Of a DNA stretch of 42,330 nt, positions 14,637-24,544 are shown one piece after another (within the stretch, counting starts at the first letter, position 1; each line of letters starts with the position of its first letter). The notes under the pieces were generated by a model that saw nothing but the letters and a program-made list of their open reading frames with translations, made no database searches and was not told the origin of the DNA. Source of the stretch: a virus. The position numbers and the translations under genes are program-made. The stretch lies in the IMG/VR virus record IMGVR_UViG_3300009168_000067, positions 1 to 42,330 of that record; one strand, given 5' to 3'.

Positions 14637-15073
14637 GAGACGAGGAAAGGAAGAATAAGATTTTTGCCGCATGGATGACGCTACTGCTTCTTGGCGGCAT
14701 TCTGCTGGTGGTGCTGTCATGGGCCAGCAAGAGCAAGGCCGAAGAGTACAGCATGGTCAGTGATGCCAGCAAGACGTACTGCTACGAATATGCCCAGCGT
14801 GAAGTGCAGAGGGCGACTGACAAGATGGGGGCTTTGGTGGTGGCCTACAGCGATTGCATCAGCGTCCTGCCGGAACGCCTGCCTCTCGCAGAGCTTCAAG
14901 GCACCGCGCCGGCCGCAGATCGGCCCGCCTCGAACGATGACGGTTGGAGCGAAGCTTGCGAGCGTGAGTATCGCTCGTGGGATAAGGCGACGGGCACGGT
15001 GGTCCGTAGAGGCTCGCCAGACCGCGTAGAATGTCCGCTGGTCATGGAGGGCGGGGAGTGGGTTGTTCCCTGA
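14633..15073 (+). CDS. membrane-anchored four-Cys protein with BA14K-like motif (146 aa)
   Basis: The basic N-terminus (RDEERKNK) and the hydrophobic residues 11-31 (FAAWMTLLLLGGILLVVLSW) form an N-in membrane anchor. The rest should lie in the periplasm, with four cysteines (50, 75, 109, 134) that could form two disulfides. Residues 109-134 (CEREYRSWDKATGTV, then RRGSPDRVEC) follow the BA14K pattern C-x3-YRS-x-D-x2-TGT, a domain known from alphaproteobacterial surface proteins. The ATG overlaps the primase-helicase stop (ATGA). It is the last early gene. Possible roles are superinfection exclusion or envelope remodelling; a spanin role is less likely because of its early position. Confidence 0.75.
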   Translation: MRDEERKNKIFAAWMTLLLLGGILLVVLSWASKSKAEEYSMVSDASKTYCYEYAQREVQRATDKMGALVVAYSDCISVLPERLPLAELQGTAPAADRPASNDDGWSEACEREYRSWDKATGTVVRRGSPDRVECPLVMEGGEWVVP

Positions 15074-15110
15074 TGGCGGGGCCTCCACGCCTCACGGCGA
15101 AGCCTTGTAA

Positions 15111-15147
15111 ACGAAAAGGCCGGGGCGCTGGTGGCAACCCCGGCCTT
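15111..15147. terminator. bidirectional hairpin terminator between the arms
   Basis: A 10-bp perfect GC-rich stem (15116-15125 with 15138-15147) has a 12-base loop. On the - strand the stem is followed by TTTTCGTTT, so it works best for leftward late transcription. On the + strand the tail is poor in T. It lies between the convergent arms. Confidence 0.75.
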
Positions 15148-15229
15148 CTGACCCCGCTCCGGTGCGACGAGAACGAGACAAGACAACAACAAGCCACGCT
15201 AGCTAGCCCGCGATCCGGGGCAGTGTCAA

Positions 15230-15284
15230 GAAAAAGGGAAAGCCGGGTCCGGTCACTTGTGACAGTTAGCGCCTTAACCGGCTC
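15230..15284 (-). terminator. late-operon terminator candidate
   Basis: Read leftward, AGCCGG at 15283-15278 pairs with CCGGCT at 15246-15241, enclosing an inner perfect hairpin GTCAC-AA-GTGAC (15263-15252). The stem is followed by CCCTTTTTCTT (15238-15228). It follows the stop of the last late gene (15291), the correct place for the end of the leftward operon. Confidence 0.6.
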
Positions 15285-15290
15285 TCCAAG

Positions 15291-15464
15291 TCAGATAGCA
15301 ATTATGCCCAACCTTTGCAGGCATATCAGCAGCCCAATCAGAATGACAATCAGAATGATTATGTTAAGAAAGGGCTGCGGCACTGGAAGGTAGGTACTGA
15401 TTGCCCATACCAATACGCCGAAGATTGCGACAATCAGTAAAATGATTATCAGTGTCTCGATCAT
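15291..15464 (-). CDS. 57-aa double-span membrane protein (Thivi_2564-like)
   Basis: This 57-aa protein is almost wholly hydrophobic: MIETLIIILLIVAIFGVLVW, a short polar turn with PVPQP, then a second span from about 33 to 51 (FLNIIILIVILIGLLICLQ). It resembles the Thivi_2564-type small membrane proteins found in alphaproteobacteria and their phages. The ATG overlaps the stop of the 112-aa gene (ATGA), a sure sign of coupled translation. It ends the late operon, near lysis genes, so it could be a second holin, antiholin or membrane modulator. The function is unproven. Confidence 0.8.
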   Translation of the reverse strand: MIETLIIILLIVAIFGVLVWAISTYLPVPQPFLNIIILIVILIGLLICLQRLGIIAI

Positions 15465-15799
15465 TTGGTTTTCCTTCCTCGCTTCACTTGCCTAGCCGTC
15501 GTACCGCGTTCGGTGACTGGTTCACTCCATGTCAGCTTGGCCGCGTTGTAGGCGTCAATGTCTTCCTGATTAGGAACCTCAGGGGTTCCAAAATCCCATG
15601 TCTGTTCCGGCGTCGGCTCGCCCGGTATCGTGCGGTCGGCCAGAAAGTCCATCAGGTCAACATTAGCCGGATCGGTTATCACGTCCTCGGGCAACCAGTA
15701 GCTACCGTCTTTAAGTGGCGCTGGCTCCAACGCACTGTACGAATGCGTTGGCGACACGCCCAGCACATACTCGGCGTCGGCTCGATTGAGGCTAATCAT
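15461..15799 (-). CDS. hypothetical late protein (112 aa)
   Basis: This 112-aa protein has no membrane span or signal. The N-terminal part (about 1-45) contains YVLGVSPTHSYSALEPAPL. The middle is acidic and Pro-rich, and the C-terminus is basic (RQVKRGRKTK). Its start overlaps the stop of the LamG-like gene and its stop overlaps the small membrane protein, so it belongs to the late operon. No family is recognised. Small proteins at this position are often tail-fibre assembly or attachment factors. Confidence 0.6.
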   Translation of the reverse strand: MISLNRADAEYVLGVSPTHSYSALEPAPLKDGSYWLPEDVITDPANVDLMDFLADRTIPGEPTPEQTWDFGTPEVPNQEDIDAYNAAKLTWSEPVTERGTTARQVKRGRKTK

Positions 15800-17319
15800 G
15801 GCACTCCCACTCCTGTCAGGTAAGCGCGTTTAGCGTTGTAAAGGGCGGTCACGTCAGCCGCAGTCAGGTTACCGCCAAAGCCGCCACCGGCCATAACCCC
15901 GCCGGTCCAATACTCAGTCGTGCCCGACAGGCCGAAGCGGAAAGTAGCATTACCCGGAGCGACAGAAGCACCGGCATTGGTCCCGATGGATACCGCGTTA
16001 CGGTAGGCCGTCATGCTGGTTGATGACGCGCGACAGGCCGTCGTCAAACCCAAAGCATCGGCAATTGCCGCGACTACGCCCTGCCCGTTAACAATTGCAT
16101 AGACGTTGTTGTTAAAGGCGCTTTTGGGGTAGATGTAGCTGGTGGTGGTCGCGTTAAGAATGCCCCCGGTAATAGCCGTAGCCGTCAGGCTCCATGCGAA
16201 CAGGCTGGCATCGTTCTGTGTGAACTTAGGCGTTGGTGCCGTTGTTGGGTTAAACCCAGTGTCAATGTATTTTGAAGCTGCGCCGGTGAAACCTTGATCG
16301 GCCGTGAACGCCGGACTGTTAACCAGCGTACCATTGTAGGTTCCCGGCTTGACCCAGTTGACCAACGCCGCCTGACTGTCCGCCGCTGCATGCTCTTGGT
16401 ATTCGTCCAGCTTGTCCCATACACCAGCCTTGACCAGATCAAACACGCAGGCCCGGATAAGCGCAACACGGCCAGCCGTTGGTGGCGTGGTGAACGCAGC
16501 AACAATCTTCTCGACGGCTATGTCGGCGATATAACCAGCAAGAGCGTTGTAAAGGGCAGTGTGTTCCGCAGCACTAAGGCTTTGTCCAAAGCCGCCAGCC
16601 GCGATCTGCCCGGTCCAGAACGTGCCCTGTCCCTTGAGGAACGACAGTTTGAAGTTGGCAAGCGTAGTGGATGCCGCCGCGTTCGTACCTTGGCTAACGC
16701 CGTTTCGATACAGCGTTGTCAGGACTGACGATGACCTATCATCCGCCCACAAGCCTGTAGCATCGGTGCTCGCCACGCTGATATTGGTCGTGCCCTGATG
16801 CATGCGAACGATGTTGACATTGCTAGTCCGACGAGGCTGGAACGCTATCGCCGCACTGGTATCCGCCCCTGCAATGTCCGCATCTATGCCCGTGCTAGTC
16901 AGGCTCCATGCGAACAGGTTTGCGCTGTCGAGCACGTATTTTGGGGACGGTGCAGTCGTCGGCAGGAAAAGGCTGTCGATGTAGGCCGTATTGGCTCCAG
17001 TGAAACCCCTGTCAGCCGTAAACGCCGGACTGTTGATCAGTACACCGTTATACGTTCCCGGCTTGACCCAATTGACTAGCGCCGCCTGACTATCGGCCGC
17101 AGCGTGAAGCTGCAATTCGTCCAACTTGTCCCACACGTTAACCGGCAACTTGAGTGCCTTGACGCATGTATCGATGCTGGTCTTACGGGCTTCGGTTGGT
17201 GGTATGGTGAAGCCAGCAAAGATTGCATCGGATGCCGGGTCGTACGGAGATACAGGACCGCCACCGCCAGCACCAGACTGGCGTGCTTTCATGTCCAGTC
17301 CAATGCTGAGCGAAGTCAT
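15796..17319 (-). CDS. tandem-duplicated LamG-like adhesin/tail protein (507 aa)
   Basis: After a Gly-rich leader (residues 1-30) the protein consists of two homologous halves, about 32-268 and 271-507. Both carry VWDKLDE, then EHAAADSQAALVNWVKPGTYNG or a close variant, then a beta-rich region ending in ALYNA. The DNA of the halves is also similar, for instance around 16305-16390 and 17015-17100, so the duplication is fairly recent. The beta-rich halves look like concanavalin A/LamG-type carbohydrate-binding domains, often found in phage fibres and accessory adhesins. It probably decorates the virion or binds host glycans. It sits with the spike-base gene just upstream in the operon. Confidence 0.7.
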   Translation of the reverse strand: MTSLSIGLDMKARQSGAGGGGPVSPYDPASDAIFAGFTIPPTEARKTSIDTCVKALKLPVNVWDKLDELQLHAAADSQAALVNWVKPGTYNGVLINSPAFTADRGFTGANTAYIDSLFLPTTAPSPKYVLDSANLFAWSLTSTGIDADIAGADTSAAIAFQPRRTSNVNIVRMHQGTTNISVASTDATGLWADDRSSSVLTTLYRNGVSQGTNAAASTTLANFKLSFLKGQGTFWTGQIAAGGFGQSLSAAEHTALYNALAGYIADIAVEKIVAAFTTPPTAGRVALIRACVFDLVKAGVWDKLDEYQEHAAADSQAALVNWVKPGTYNGTLVNSPAFTADQGFTGAASKYIDTGFNPTTAPTPKFTQNDASLFAWSLTATAITGGILNATTTSYIYPKSAFNNNVYAIVNGQGVVAAIADALGLTTACRASSTSMTAYRNAVSIGTNAGASVAPGNATFRFGLSGTTEYWTGGVMAGGGFGGNLTAADVTALYNAKRAYLTGVGVP

Positions 17320-17320
17320 G

Positions 17321-17578
17321 TTAGTTCCACCCTACGATCAAGGTTGCCGTTGTGCCGGTCGCCATCACCTTCTGCACTTGCACAGGTAATACCCCTATTG
17401 GCACGGCCTTGTGCAGCACTGGTACGGTATCGCCAACCAGCAACACGTTTACGTCGCCTGCACCGCCGATATACAGGCTACGAAAGTTAACGATGGTGGC
17501 ATCGCTAGGAACCACCAATCGGGCACTCGCTGCTGGCGTAGTCGAACCACTCATTCCGGGAACGAATGTATCAGCCAT
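17321..17578 (-). CDS. spike base protein, RCAP_rcc01079-like (85 aa)
   Basis: This 85-aa protein matches the small spike-base family known from the Rhodobacter gene transfer agent and alphaproteobacterial phages: PSDATIVNFRSLYIGGAGDV, then PIGVLPVQVQKVMATGTTAT. It should form the beta-structured base that attaches a head spike or adhesin to the capsid. ATG 17578 follows AGGAGG. The in-frame sequence further upstream has no ribosome site and overlaps the endolysin gene. Its neighbour, the LamG-like protein, is a good candidate for the spike it holds. Confidence 0.8.
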   Translation of the reverse strand: MADTFVPGMSGSTTPAASARLVVPSDATIVNFRSLYIGGAGDVNVLLVGDTVPVLHKAVPIGVLPVQVQKVMATGTTATLIVGWN

Positions 17579-17579
17579 G

Positions 17580-18272
17580 TCATCCTCCTGAAAAGTTAAG
17601 AACGTGCTCGCGCCAAAGGTCATTAACCTCTGACTTGTCCAGTCCGGGCGACCACGGCAGTCGATTGATATCCCACTTGCCTGCCTGCGGTACGCCCATA
17701 GTCGATTGCCACTCACCATGTGACAGCATCTTGGTGCGATCTACTGGTATGTCGTACTTCTTGCCTAGTTCAGCCGCGACCTTTGCCGCTATGCGCCACT
17801 GAGTTTCAGTCAACGGATACTTGCCCGCGTCAAAAGGGCTTTCAACTGCACCAGCCATGCAAGCACAACTGATACCGATGTTCTTGGTGTTGGCTTGGCT
17901 AGTGTGGGCAGCATAATTGTCATCGCCAGTGGACACGTTGTCGCTGATAGGGTGGTCGCCGCGTATCAACTTGCCATCACTCTCAATGATAATGTGATAG
18001 CACTCCTTGTCGTGGTCGCTGGCTACGTACGCACCGGCTGTCCAATGGAGGGTAATATACGTCATGTCACAGTCTGGCATCCACGCTGCGGGGACAATGT
18101 TGCCCATATCCTCAGGCGGCACGACTGGCACTAACAGGTCAATGCCATCGTCAAACCAGCCTTCACACGCACCAGCCGTTGCCTTGCCCCAGTAACCGTC
18201 AGCCCCATAAGGGCCGCAGCTATAACCGTGGTCGATAAGCAACTTCTGGAAGTCAACCGGCGTGAGTGTCAT
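17580..18272 (-). CDS. N-acetylmuramoyl-L-alanine amidase endolysin
   Basis: Amidase_2-type peptidoglycan hydrolase, 230 aa, cutting the bond between muramic acid and L-alanine. Residues 1-45 (VDFQKLLIDHGYSCGPYGADGYWG) look like a peptidoglycan-binding module; residues about 60-215 are the catalytic domain with likely zinc ligands His76 (ITLHWTAG), His185 (LSHGEW) and Asp201 (KWDINRLPW). There is no signal peptide, so export probably relies on a holin. ATG 18272 follows AGAGG on the - strand; the longer frame has only a basic, low-information extension. It overlaps the end of the holin candidate by 20 bases, a typical lysis-cassette arrangement. Confidence 0.88.
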   Translation of the reverse strand: MTLTPVDFQKLLIDHGYSCGPYGADGYWGKATAGACEGWFDDGIDLLVPVVPPEDMGNIVPAAWMPDCDMTYITLHWTAGAYVASDHDKECYHIIIESDGKLIRGDHPISDNVSTGDDNYAAHTSQANTKNIGISCACMAGAVESPFDAGKYPLTETQWRIAAKVAAELGKKYDIPVDRTKMLSHGEWQSTMGVPQAGKWDINRLPWSPGLDKSEVNDLWREHVLNFSGG

Positions 18273-18507
18273 CCTCTTTCTCCGTTGTCGCCGTCTTGTG
18301 TGGAGATAGAATTTCCTTGGCATTCATTCCCATGTACGTCGCCATTGCGCCAACCAGTACGCCACCTAACGCTATCAGCACGTCACCACCGACCTCGCCA
18401 AGCTTCCAGCCTATCAACACTCCAAGAGGTACCAGTACGAATATGCCAACCGCACCACATGCTGCAATGACTAGTGCCGCTACGCCACGATAGTCAGGCT
18501 CTTTCAT
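18253..18507 (-). CDS. holin candidate, two membrane spans (84 aa)
   Basis: This 84-aa protein has two Gly/Val/Leu-rich spans (about 9-33 and 36-60), an N-terminal MKEPDYRG and a long charged tail with KTATTEKEDD. Two spans, small size and direct overlap with the amidase gene fit a class II-like holin that forms membrane lesions to release the endolysin. No sequence family is identified. The 57-aa protein at 15291 is a second candidate. Confidence 0.65.
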   Translation of the reverse strand: MKEPDYRGVAALVIAACGAVGIFVLVPLGVLIGWKLGEVGGDVLIALGGVLVGAMATYMGMNAKEILSPHKTATTEKEDDTHAG

Positions 18508-18508
18508 A

Positions 18509-20821
18509 TTAGCCCGTCAAGAATGCTTCGACACGATGGATGGTCATTACGTCGGCGGCATTGGCTAGTGTCACGCGCACATTGAGCGGTTGGTCGATAG
18601 TCGTCGCCGCAAGTGAACCACTCGCGCCAACTCGCGGAGTGGCGAGGTTCTGTTCTAACTTACTAGATGTACGCTGGTTACTACGGCCATTACAGAACAC
18701 GTCAAACTCAGCACGAAAAGCCGTGCCCGCCGCTGGTGTTCCGACCACGCCCAAGGTCGCCAAGCTGACAGAAGTCATAGCTAGCTCTATGGTCGCGCCG
18801 GCACTCACACTATCCATCAAACCATGCACGACCACCCTTAACTTAGACTGTGTGTTCTCAAACCGATAGGCTGGTACGGTGTACGGCGTGCTGACTGTCG
18901 TCTTGACTGCCGTTCCCGTATGCACCAACGCGCTGGTGTCCAGCCCAACTCGTACTTCCGAAAACTCGTCGCTATCAATGTTGGCTGTTACACTAGAGTA
19001 AGCATTGACTAGGTATTTTACGTCGTTCTCGATGCCTGCGCCATCATTGTAGTTGTTAGTGAAATCCTCTGAATAAACACCTCCGGTTTGCACCACCACG
19101 GCTGTTGTATTGTTTTTGAAATTATTGCCGACAGGATGCACACGTGACACATTGTCCACGTGGACACCAATCACACAGTTATCAAACGTACACCAATCGA
19201 CGTGGCCTTGCGCACCACGTGACCAGTAGACGCCGCTCTGTGTGCAATTGATAAACTGGCAACCACCGGCCAAGCTGGTCGCACCGTAGCCTACGCTTGC
19301 CTCGCTGGTATTAACAGCCACGCCAGAACGGCAACCCGTGAATATGCCGCCAGCTACCCGGAGCATGCTGGTGTTGAAGCCGTATATACCTGTCCAGTCA
19401 CAGTTAACGCAGTGAACGTTGATGGCATACAAGTCTGCGCCCATCTCGGCCGACAGACCAATACGGGTAGAGTTGGAGGCGAAATTCTGAAATTTAATAT
19501 TCTCAACCTGAACGTATACGCCGGGTCCGATCACTCTGATGCCGTGGTCATAGTCACCGCCACCTGTACCGCTGATTATGGTGGTCGGCACGGCAGGATG
19601 TGTAGCAGCAGCACCTTTTATGACCGCCCGGTTACGGGATGGCGTGTCAAATACCGCTGCACTGGTTAGCGTGTATGTCCCGGCAGCAATGTTGATAACC
19701 CAAAAGCCACCAAGCATGGGCAATTGCTTGTCGACAATATCGAAGGCTTTTTGGATTGTCAGAACGGGCAGACTTAACGTCAATCCGTGATTGTTGTCAT
19801 TGCCAGTGGTTGCCACATACACATTATAGGTGTCAGCTAGATTATCCCTGACATAATCGAGAACGTTAATGCTGCCAGTGCTATCCTGCATGACCAATGC
19901 ACGGTCGCCAACTTGTGTCTGTATGTTGGCTGCACCGGGTAGCTTTAGCGTGGTCGAATGCAGCAGGATCGGCGTACCGCTAAATACCAGCCATGCTGTG
20001 CGACCATTATGTGGTGTAGCAAAGCTAATGGCAGAGATTGTTACAGTACCAGTTACGTAGAATAATCCACCATAATCAAGCACCACACTGGACGCTGACG
20101 CTATGTTGGCAGCAGCGCGTTCCCACATGGACGCCAGCGCGTCTGGCGTGACCACCTTTACCGTGTCAACACCAGTCAGCACTTCGTCCTTGGTGGCGAC
20201 TGCTGGCGTTGCTCCCGCTGGTCCCGTCGCACCTGTTGCGCCCGCCAGCCCCGTCAGTCCGCGCGGCCCCTGCAAGCCTTGAGGCCCCTGCGGCCCCTGC
20301 GATCCTGCTGGCCCCGTAGGGCCTGCTGGACCCCCCGGCGTTCCTGCTGGTCCTGCTGGCCCCTGCGCCCCCGGAGCACCGTCCGCTCCCGCTGGTCCTG
20401 CTGGTCCGGGCGGTCCCGGCTCCCCACCACCGCCACCCGTGCCGCCGCCTAGCTCCTGAACCTGTTGCAGCCCCATCCAGAGGCGGTCTGTTTCTCGTAC
20501 GATCTTGTCGCGTACGAATGCGTCGTCATTATCAAAGTCAGACAGGAACGGCATGCCCCTGCCAACCTTGATCCGGTTCAGACCGGCGCCAATCTTATCC
20601 AGCAGAGCCGTTGTCGGCGTGACGATGACTGTTAGATAGGACGGGTTAACTGGATCGTCCCACGTTACGCTATAGTCCACGCTAGGTACGGCTATGCTAT
20701 CAGCCCCACCATAAAGTACATACGCATCCGATAGCTGATACATCGGAATAGGCACGCTAATGGGCACGTTAGCAACAACACCAACGAACTCTAGCTCGAC
20801 AATGGTGGTGGCTATGCTCAT
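18509..20821 (-). CDS. tail fibre with collagen-like stalk and beta-helix tip (770 aa)
   Basis: The N-terminal module (1-122) ends in [23 protein letters not shown] and is shared with the fibre at 21051. Gly-X-Y collagen repeats run from about 133 to 204, with one GTPGGPAG interruption. A region [21 protein letters not shown] follows, then a right-handed beta-helix at about 335-600 with short repeats such as [20 protein letters not shown] and [18 protein letters not shown]. The C-terminal part (about 620-770) is beta-rich and probably trimerising. A pectate-lyase-like beta-helix is typical of receptor-binding or polysaccharide-degrading tailspikes. Active-site residues cannot be assigned. It should be a trimer on the tail. 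Confidence 0.85.
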   Translation of the reverse strand: MSIATTIVELEFVGVVANVPISVPIPMYQLSDAYVLYGGADSIAVPSVDYSVTWDDPVNPSYLTVIVTPTTALLDKIGAGLNRIKVGRGMPFLSDFDNDDAFVRDKIVRETDRLWMGLQQVQELGGGTGGGGGEPGPPGPAGPAGADGAPGAQGPAGPAGTPGGPAGPTGPAGSQGPQGPQGLQGPRGLTGLAGATGATGPAGATPAVATKDEVLTGVDTVKVVTPDALASMWERAAANIASASSVVLDYGGLFYVTGTVTISAISFATPHNGRTAWLVFSGTPILLHSTTLKLPGAANIQTQVGDRALVMQDSTGSINVLDYVRDNLADTYNVYVATTGNDNNHGLTLSLPVLTIQKAFDIVDKQLPMLGGFWVINIAAGTYTLTSAAVFDTPSRNRAVIKGAAATHPAVPTTIISGTGGGDYDHGIRVIGPGVYVQVENIKFQNFASNSTRIGLSAEMGADLYAINVHCVNCDWTGIYGFNTSMLRVAGGIFTGCRSGVAVNTSEASVGYGATSLAGGCQFINCTQSGVYWSRGAQGHVDWCTFDNCVIGVHVDNVSRVHPVGNNFKNNTTAVVVQTGGVYSEDFTNNYNDGAGIENDVKYLVNAYSSVTANIDSDEFSEVRVGLDTSALVHTGTAVKTTVSTPYTVPAYRFENTQSKLRVVVHGLMDSVSAGATIELAMTSVSLATLGVVGTPAAGTAFRAEFDVFCNGRSNQRTSSKLEQNLATPRVGASGSLAATTIDQPLNVRVTLANAADVMTIHRVEAFLTG

Positions 20822-21051
20822 CGCCGTTTCGCCTTTTCAAGCACTTCAATCCGTTGCATCAGGTCGCCAAGCGTTGGCGCAGTTGGTTCCGGCATCTTGG
20901 ACTGGACAATACGCTGGTTGTAATATTCCTCGAAGGTCAGCGGCGGCGTCAGCGTGATAACCCCATACTCAGGGTGGTCAAGAACCGCCCAGCGGGTCGG
21001 CTCAATCTCAACCCAGTCTTCAACCGCACCGGGGATTGGCTCATTATCCAT
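20818..21051 (-). CDS. small protein between two fibre genes (77 aa)
   Basis: This 77-aa protein has an acidic N-terminus with [25 protein letters not shown] and a C-terminal helix ([17 protein letters not shown]) like a short coiled coil. Both ends overlap neighbouring genes by a few bases. It lies between the two fibres with matching N-termini and may help fibre trimerisation or attachment. No family is recognised. Confidence 0.6.
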   Translation of the reverse strand: MDNEPIPGAVEDWVEIEPTRWAVLDHPEYGVITLTPPLTFEEYYNQRIVQSKMPEPTAPTLGDLMQRIEVLEKAKRR

Positions 21052-21998
21052 TACAGCACCTGATAGCTGAACTGAAAGCTGATATTACGATTTACCGTTG
21101 TGATCGAAGTCCAAGTCAAGTTAGCCGTGTCATTTGTGAAATTGGCAGACATATAAACGGCAATGCCGTCCGATGTTGCGCCAGCGCCGCCAAGCTGGGG
21201 TAAAGATGCTAAAGCACTAGGTATGGGCAAGCTCATAGTTATTTGGGTGGCGACTGGTGCAGCCGCCGAGCCTGCTGTCGCATCAGCCGATAGATTGCCA
21301 AAAACCGTCACCCTGTTCAAAACTCTATACCAGCCAGTAATGTTAGCTGTCGAAGCATCCATATTTGCAACGTGGACAATGGTAGGCGTATAAGTACCTT
21401 CTGTCTCATTTACTGGTCCTGCGGGTCCGGTTGGACCTGTCGCACCGGCTGGTCCTGTTGGCCCGACTGATCCGGCTGTACCGGCTGGTCCTGTCGGACC
21501 AGTGCTACCCGGAATGCCCTGTACGCCTTGTGGGCCTTCCGCACCGGGCGTTCCGGCTGGTCCCGTTGGTCCCGTTGACCCCGGCACACCCGGCACGCCT
21601 TGTGGCCCAATTGGCCCCGGCTCGCCTGCTACACCAGCCTGTAGCTGCTGTAGGCCCATCCATATTTCATCAATCTCGCTGACGATCTTCTCACGCACGA
21701 ATGCGTCATCGTTGTCGAAATCCGTAGTCAGCGGCAGTCTACGAATGACATAGATGACATTAGGACCACTGGCAGCGATCTTGTCCAGCAAAGACACTGT
21801 AGGCGTGAGCGTGAACGACAACAGGTCAGATGCCAATTCAACGATGTAGTCCAGACCGCTCGTCGCGAGCCGTCGCAAATCACCATAGGCGACATAGATG
21901 GTGGATGGATCACCATTGGTCTGCATGGCCACGGAGATAGGCACGCCTGCAACGACATTCATAAAGCCGATTTCGACAGTGGTTGCGGCTACGGTCAT
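21051..21998 (-). CDS. short collagen-like tail fibre (315 aa)
   Basis: Residues 1-120 are a homologue of the N-terminal module of the 770-aa fibre (same [15 protein letters not shown], then [13 protein letters not shown]), residues about 125-195 are Gly-X-Y collagen repeats ([13 protein letters not shown] onward) and residues 200-315 are a compact beta domain that begins [14 protein letters not shown]. The C-terminal domain is about 115 aa and may trimerise the stalk or bind receptor. Shared anchors suggest both fibres attach to the same type of site on the tail. Confidence 0.85.
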   Translation of the reverse strand: MTVAATTVEIGFMNVVAGVPISVAMQTNGDPSTIYVAYGDLRRLATSGLDYIVELASDLLSFTLTPTVSLLDKIAASGPNVIYVIRRLPLTTDFDNDDAFVREKIVSEIDEIWMGLQQLQAGVAGEPGPIGPQGVPGVPGSTGPTGPAGTPGAEGPQGVQGIPGSTGPTGPAGTAGSVGPTGPAGATGPTGPAGPVNETEGTYTPTIVHVANMDASTANITGWYRVLNRVTVFGNLSADATAGSAAAPVATQITMSLPIPSALASLPQLGGAGATSDGIAVYMSANFTNDTANLTWTSITTVNRNISFQFSYQVL

Positions 21999-24544
21999 TG
22001 CGTAAATATCCCCTGATCCGGCTCAAACCCTCTGCGGTATGGCGTACCCGTCTCTTTCGCTCGCTTGATCCTGTTCCGGTTACGTGTCCTTGCACCAGCA
22101 GGATCAATCGTCTCGTTGAAGAGGTTGATAAAATCACGCTCAATGATCGGCTGTAACCAGAACGTTTGCGGGAGCACATATCTCTGCGCAAGGCTTAGTA
22201 TCTGTGAGCCATACTCACCAGCCGTTAGCTCGCCCGTCCGCTCTGTCAGGCCAAGCCATTGCAACGGCGAGGCCAGCCCCGCGTCAATGGCACTACCCCA
22301 CGCGTTCGCCAGTGGTCCAGCCATCTGACTAGAGATACGATTGCCCGTATCGTTCTGTATGGCCGCTCCAACATAATCCGATGCAATACTAAACACCCCG
22401 CCCGTCAAAGCCGATTTCATCCAGAAATTTCCGTCCTTCATATCGGCAAATTCCTTGCCGGCAATCAGGTTGCGTAGCTGCTGCGATATGGCACCAGCCA
22501 TCAGGCCGGTAAACATCAACGCCGTAATCAATTGCCCCTTGCGCATTTTGCTATCCATGCCAGCAAACATGCGAGAATAGACCATCAGATATGTCAGGGG
22601 ATAGCCGCCAAACATCGAGGCCGAATGCTGGAAAGCACCACGGGCAGTATCAGGTCTTGTGCCGCCCTTCATCCACACACCGGCTTCTAGCGAGGTGGCA
22701 ATCACCATGCGCCTGCCCTCGTTGTAGAGCATCGCCTGAAACTTCTGCGCAATCTCTGGCGCATCCTCGTGCTTGAGCTTGTATATATCCATTGGCTTGA
22801 GGAAACCAGCACTACCGTCACCTCGTGGTCTATAAGTCTCTGTCTCGTGCCGCACGATATCCCATTCGCGCTCCGTGATACCGGCACGCTCAAACATTTC
22901 TCTTGTCGCCAAGCTATTAAAGCTCTTGTCGCGCAGCCGGTGCAGCGACCCCATCATTTCTTTCTGGTTAGCAGCACGCAAAGCGTTGGTGTGACGGCTC
23001 ATAAAGTTGGCACGCATGGCCGTATCGCTGACGCGCTTCGACCACTCGTAGCCATACGTCTCAAATGGCCCAAACCTCGTAGCCGAAAAGCCTGAGGATA
23101 TAATCTCGTCAGTGGCGATAGCGCTCTGTATCAAGAACTCTTGGCTACGGCGGTACTGCACCAAGTTTGCCAAGTAATGGCCCATGAAGCGTAGCACAGG
23201 CTGATGGTTGGCCCACCTCGTAATCATGGTGGTCGCCAAGTCACTCGGCACCGCCGTAAAGATTGCCTTGGCGAGCATGGCGGCAGAAGCAAGGTTGGTG
23301 GTTACGCCCGATACCGTCGCAATACGACTGTTGGGATCGATAGGATTGTTGCGCAGGATATTCCTAGCCATGTTGTCAAACGTCTGGTTCAACACAGCCT
23401 TGGTATCGTCAACGGCTCGCGCGGCGTTCACCGTCTTGCCCTCGGCCTGTACGTCCGAAGCGTGCTTGAGTGCCAAACCCTTGATAACGTCGATCATAGC
23501 CTCAGGATTAGGGCCAAGCACCTTAATCATCGCGACCTTCCACGCCATCCTGTCTAGGTCGCGGACCATCACGTCAAATATGGTGCTGTTCTTATCGCCG
23601 TATTTCTTGTTAGCAGCCTCCCACGATACTGCGTCCTTAAACACCAGCATCTGGTTCATATCGAGCATGTCGCCAATTGCGGCACCCTGCCCACCACCTT
23701 TTCCCGGTGTGTATTCGTTATTGCCATCGCTGGCGCGGAACAGCTTTACGTTCTTGAGAAAGTCCTCACGCTCGCCGGGTTCAATCAAGCGACCTTCCGG
23801 CCACGTCTGGCTGTTCCAGTCGATCCAATTCATGTAGTCGGCAACAAAGTCCTGTATTGGAGCCATAGCAGCCTGCGTGGACCCCAGCGTATCCGGCAGT
23901 ATGTTAAGGCCCTTCGGCTTACGGATGGCACCACCGACATGATTGAAGTCGTCAAGCGCCACGTCTTTAACGCGCCTGTAGGCATCGGCAATCTGCTTTG
24001 CTGCCGGATCGTGCGTGTTGATACCGTCAAGCTCACGAATGATGTTGGGAAAGTGTGCCTTGCCGATCTGCCGGCCGAATGCACCCTTGCTAAAACTGTC
24101 CAGCACGTTCTCAAAGAAGCTTTGGTATCGCCCTTTGTAGGTCGCGTACTCTGTCGTGACATTCGGACCGACAATGGCCTCGTGATCCTCTAGGAATGAC
24201 TTGGCACCTCGTGCGATCTTGCGTCCTACACGCTTGCCAAACCCTGCCTTGACCTCTGCCTGCTGCATCCGCTCCACAACGTCAGCAACCACCGCAACCT
24301 TCTTTTGCGCCATTCGAGCGCGGGCGTCAGTCTTTTCCTGCATCTGGCTAAGAACCGTCTCAACGGCGCGGTCAGCAGCTTCGGCGGGGTTGCTGCCCTC
24401 ACGGATGTACTGTTCCTTGTACCTGTCGTAGACCGCAGTCGCTTCCTCGATACCCTTCGGCCCAATAGCCTTCTTCTTAGCTTCCTTGAGCTTCACGTTC
24501 TCCGCTTTGATATTGTCAACGAGGCATTGCACATACTTATCCAA
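21995..24544 (-). CDS. large internal virion/ejection protein (849 aa)
   Basis: This long helical protein has charged coiled-coil regions at about 10-100 and hydrophobic segments at residues about 415-440 ([18 protein letters not shown]) and 680-700 ([16 protein letters not shown]). It sits at the place of T7-like internal core genes and should be ejected to form part of the channel across the envelope. The only in-frame start near the 5' end is a TTG at 24544 (AGGGG about ten bases upstream); the next in-frame ATG is near residue 68. The start overlaps the previous stop by 8 bases. Confidence 0.7.
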   Translation of the reverse strand: MDKYVQCLVDNIKAENVKLKEAKKKAIGPKGIEEATAVYDRYKEQYIREGSNPAEAADRAVETVLSQMQEKTDARARMAQKKVAVVADVVERMQQAEVKAGFGKRVGRKIARGAKSFLEDHEAIVGPNVTTEYATYKGRYQSFFENVLDSFSKGAFGRQIGKAHFPNIIRELDGINTHDPAAKQIADAYRRVKDVALDDFNHVGGAIRKPKGLNILPDTLGSTQAAMAPIQDFVADYMNWIDWNSQTWPEGRLIEPGEREDFLKNVKLFRASDGNNEYTPGKGGGQGAAIGDMLDMNQMLVFKDAVSWEAANKKYGDKNSTIFDVMVRDLDRMAWKVAMIKVLGPNPEAMIDVIKGLALKHASDVQAEGKTVNAARAVDDTKAVLNQTFDNMARNILRNNPIDPNSRIATVSGVTTNLASAAMLAKAIFTAVPSDLATTMITRWANHQPVLRFMGHYLANLVQYRRSQEFLIQSAIATDEIISSGFSATRFGPFETYGYEWSKRVSDTAMRANFMSRHTNALRAANQKEMMGSLHRLRDKSFNSLATREMFERAGITEREWDIVRHETETYRPRGDGSAGFLKPMDIYKLKHEDAPEIAQKFQAMLYNEGRRMVIATSLEAGVWMKGGTRPDTARGAFQHSASMFGGYPLTYLMVYSRMFAGMDSKMRKGQLITALMFTGLMAGAISQQLRNLIAGKEFADMKDGNFWMKSALTGGVFSIASDYVGAAIQNDTGNRISSQMAGPLANAWGSAIDAGLASPLQWLGLTERTGELTAGEYGSQILSLAQRYVLPQTFWLQPIIERDFINLFNETIDPAGARTRNRNRIKRAKETGTPYRRGFEPDQGIFTQ

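Noticed and set aside
15073-15290. A tRNA or small RNA gene in the gap between arms
   Set aside because: The gap holds only terminator hairpins; no cloverleaf or CCA-type pattern is seen.
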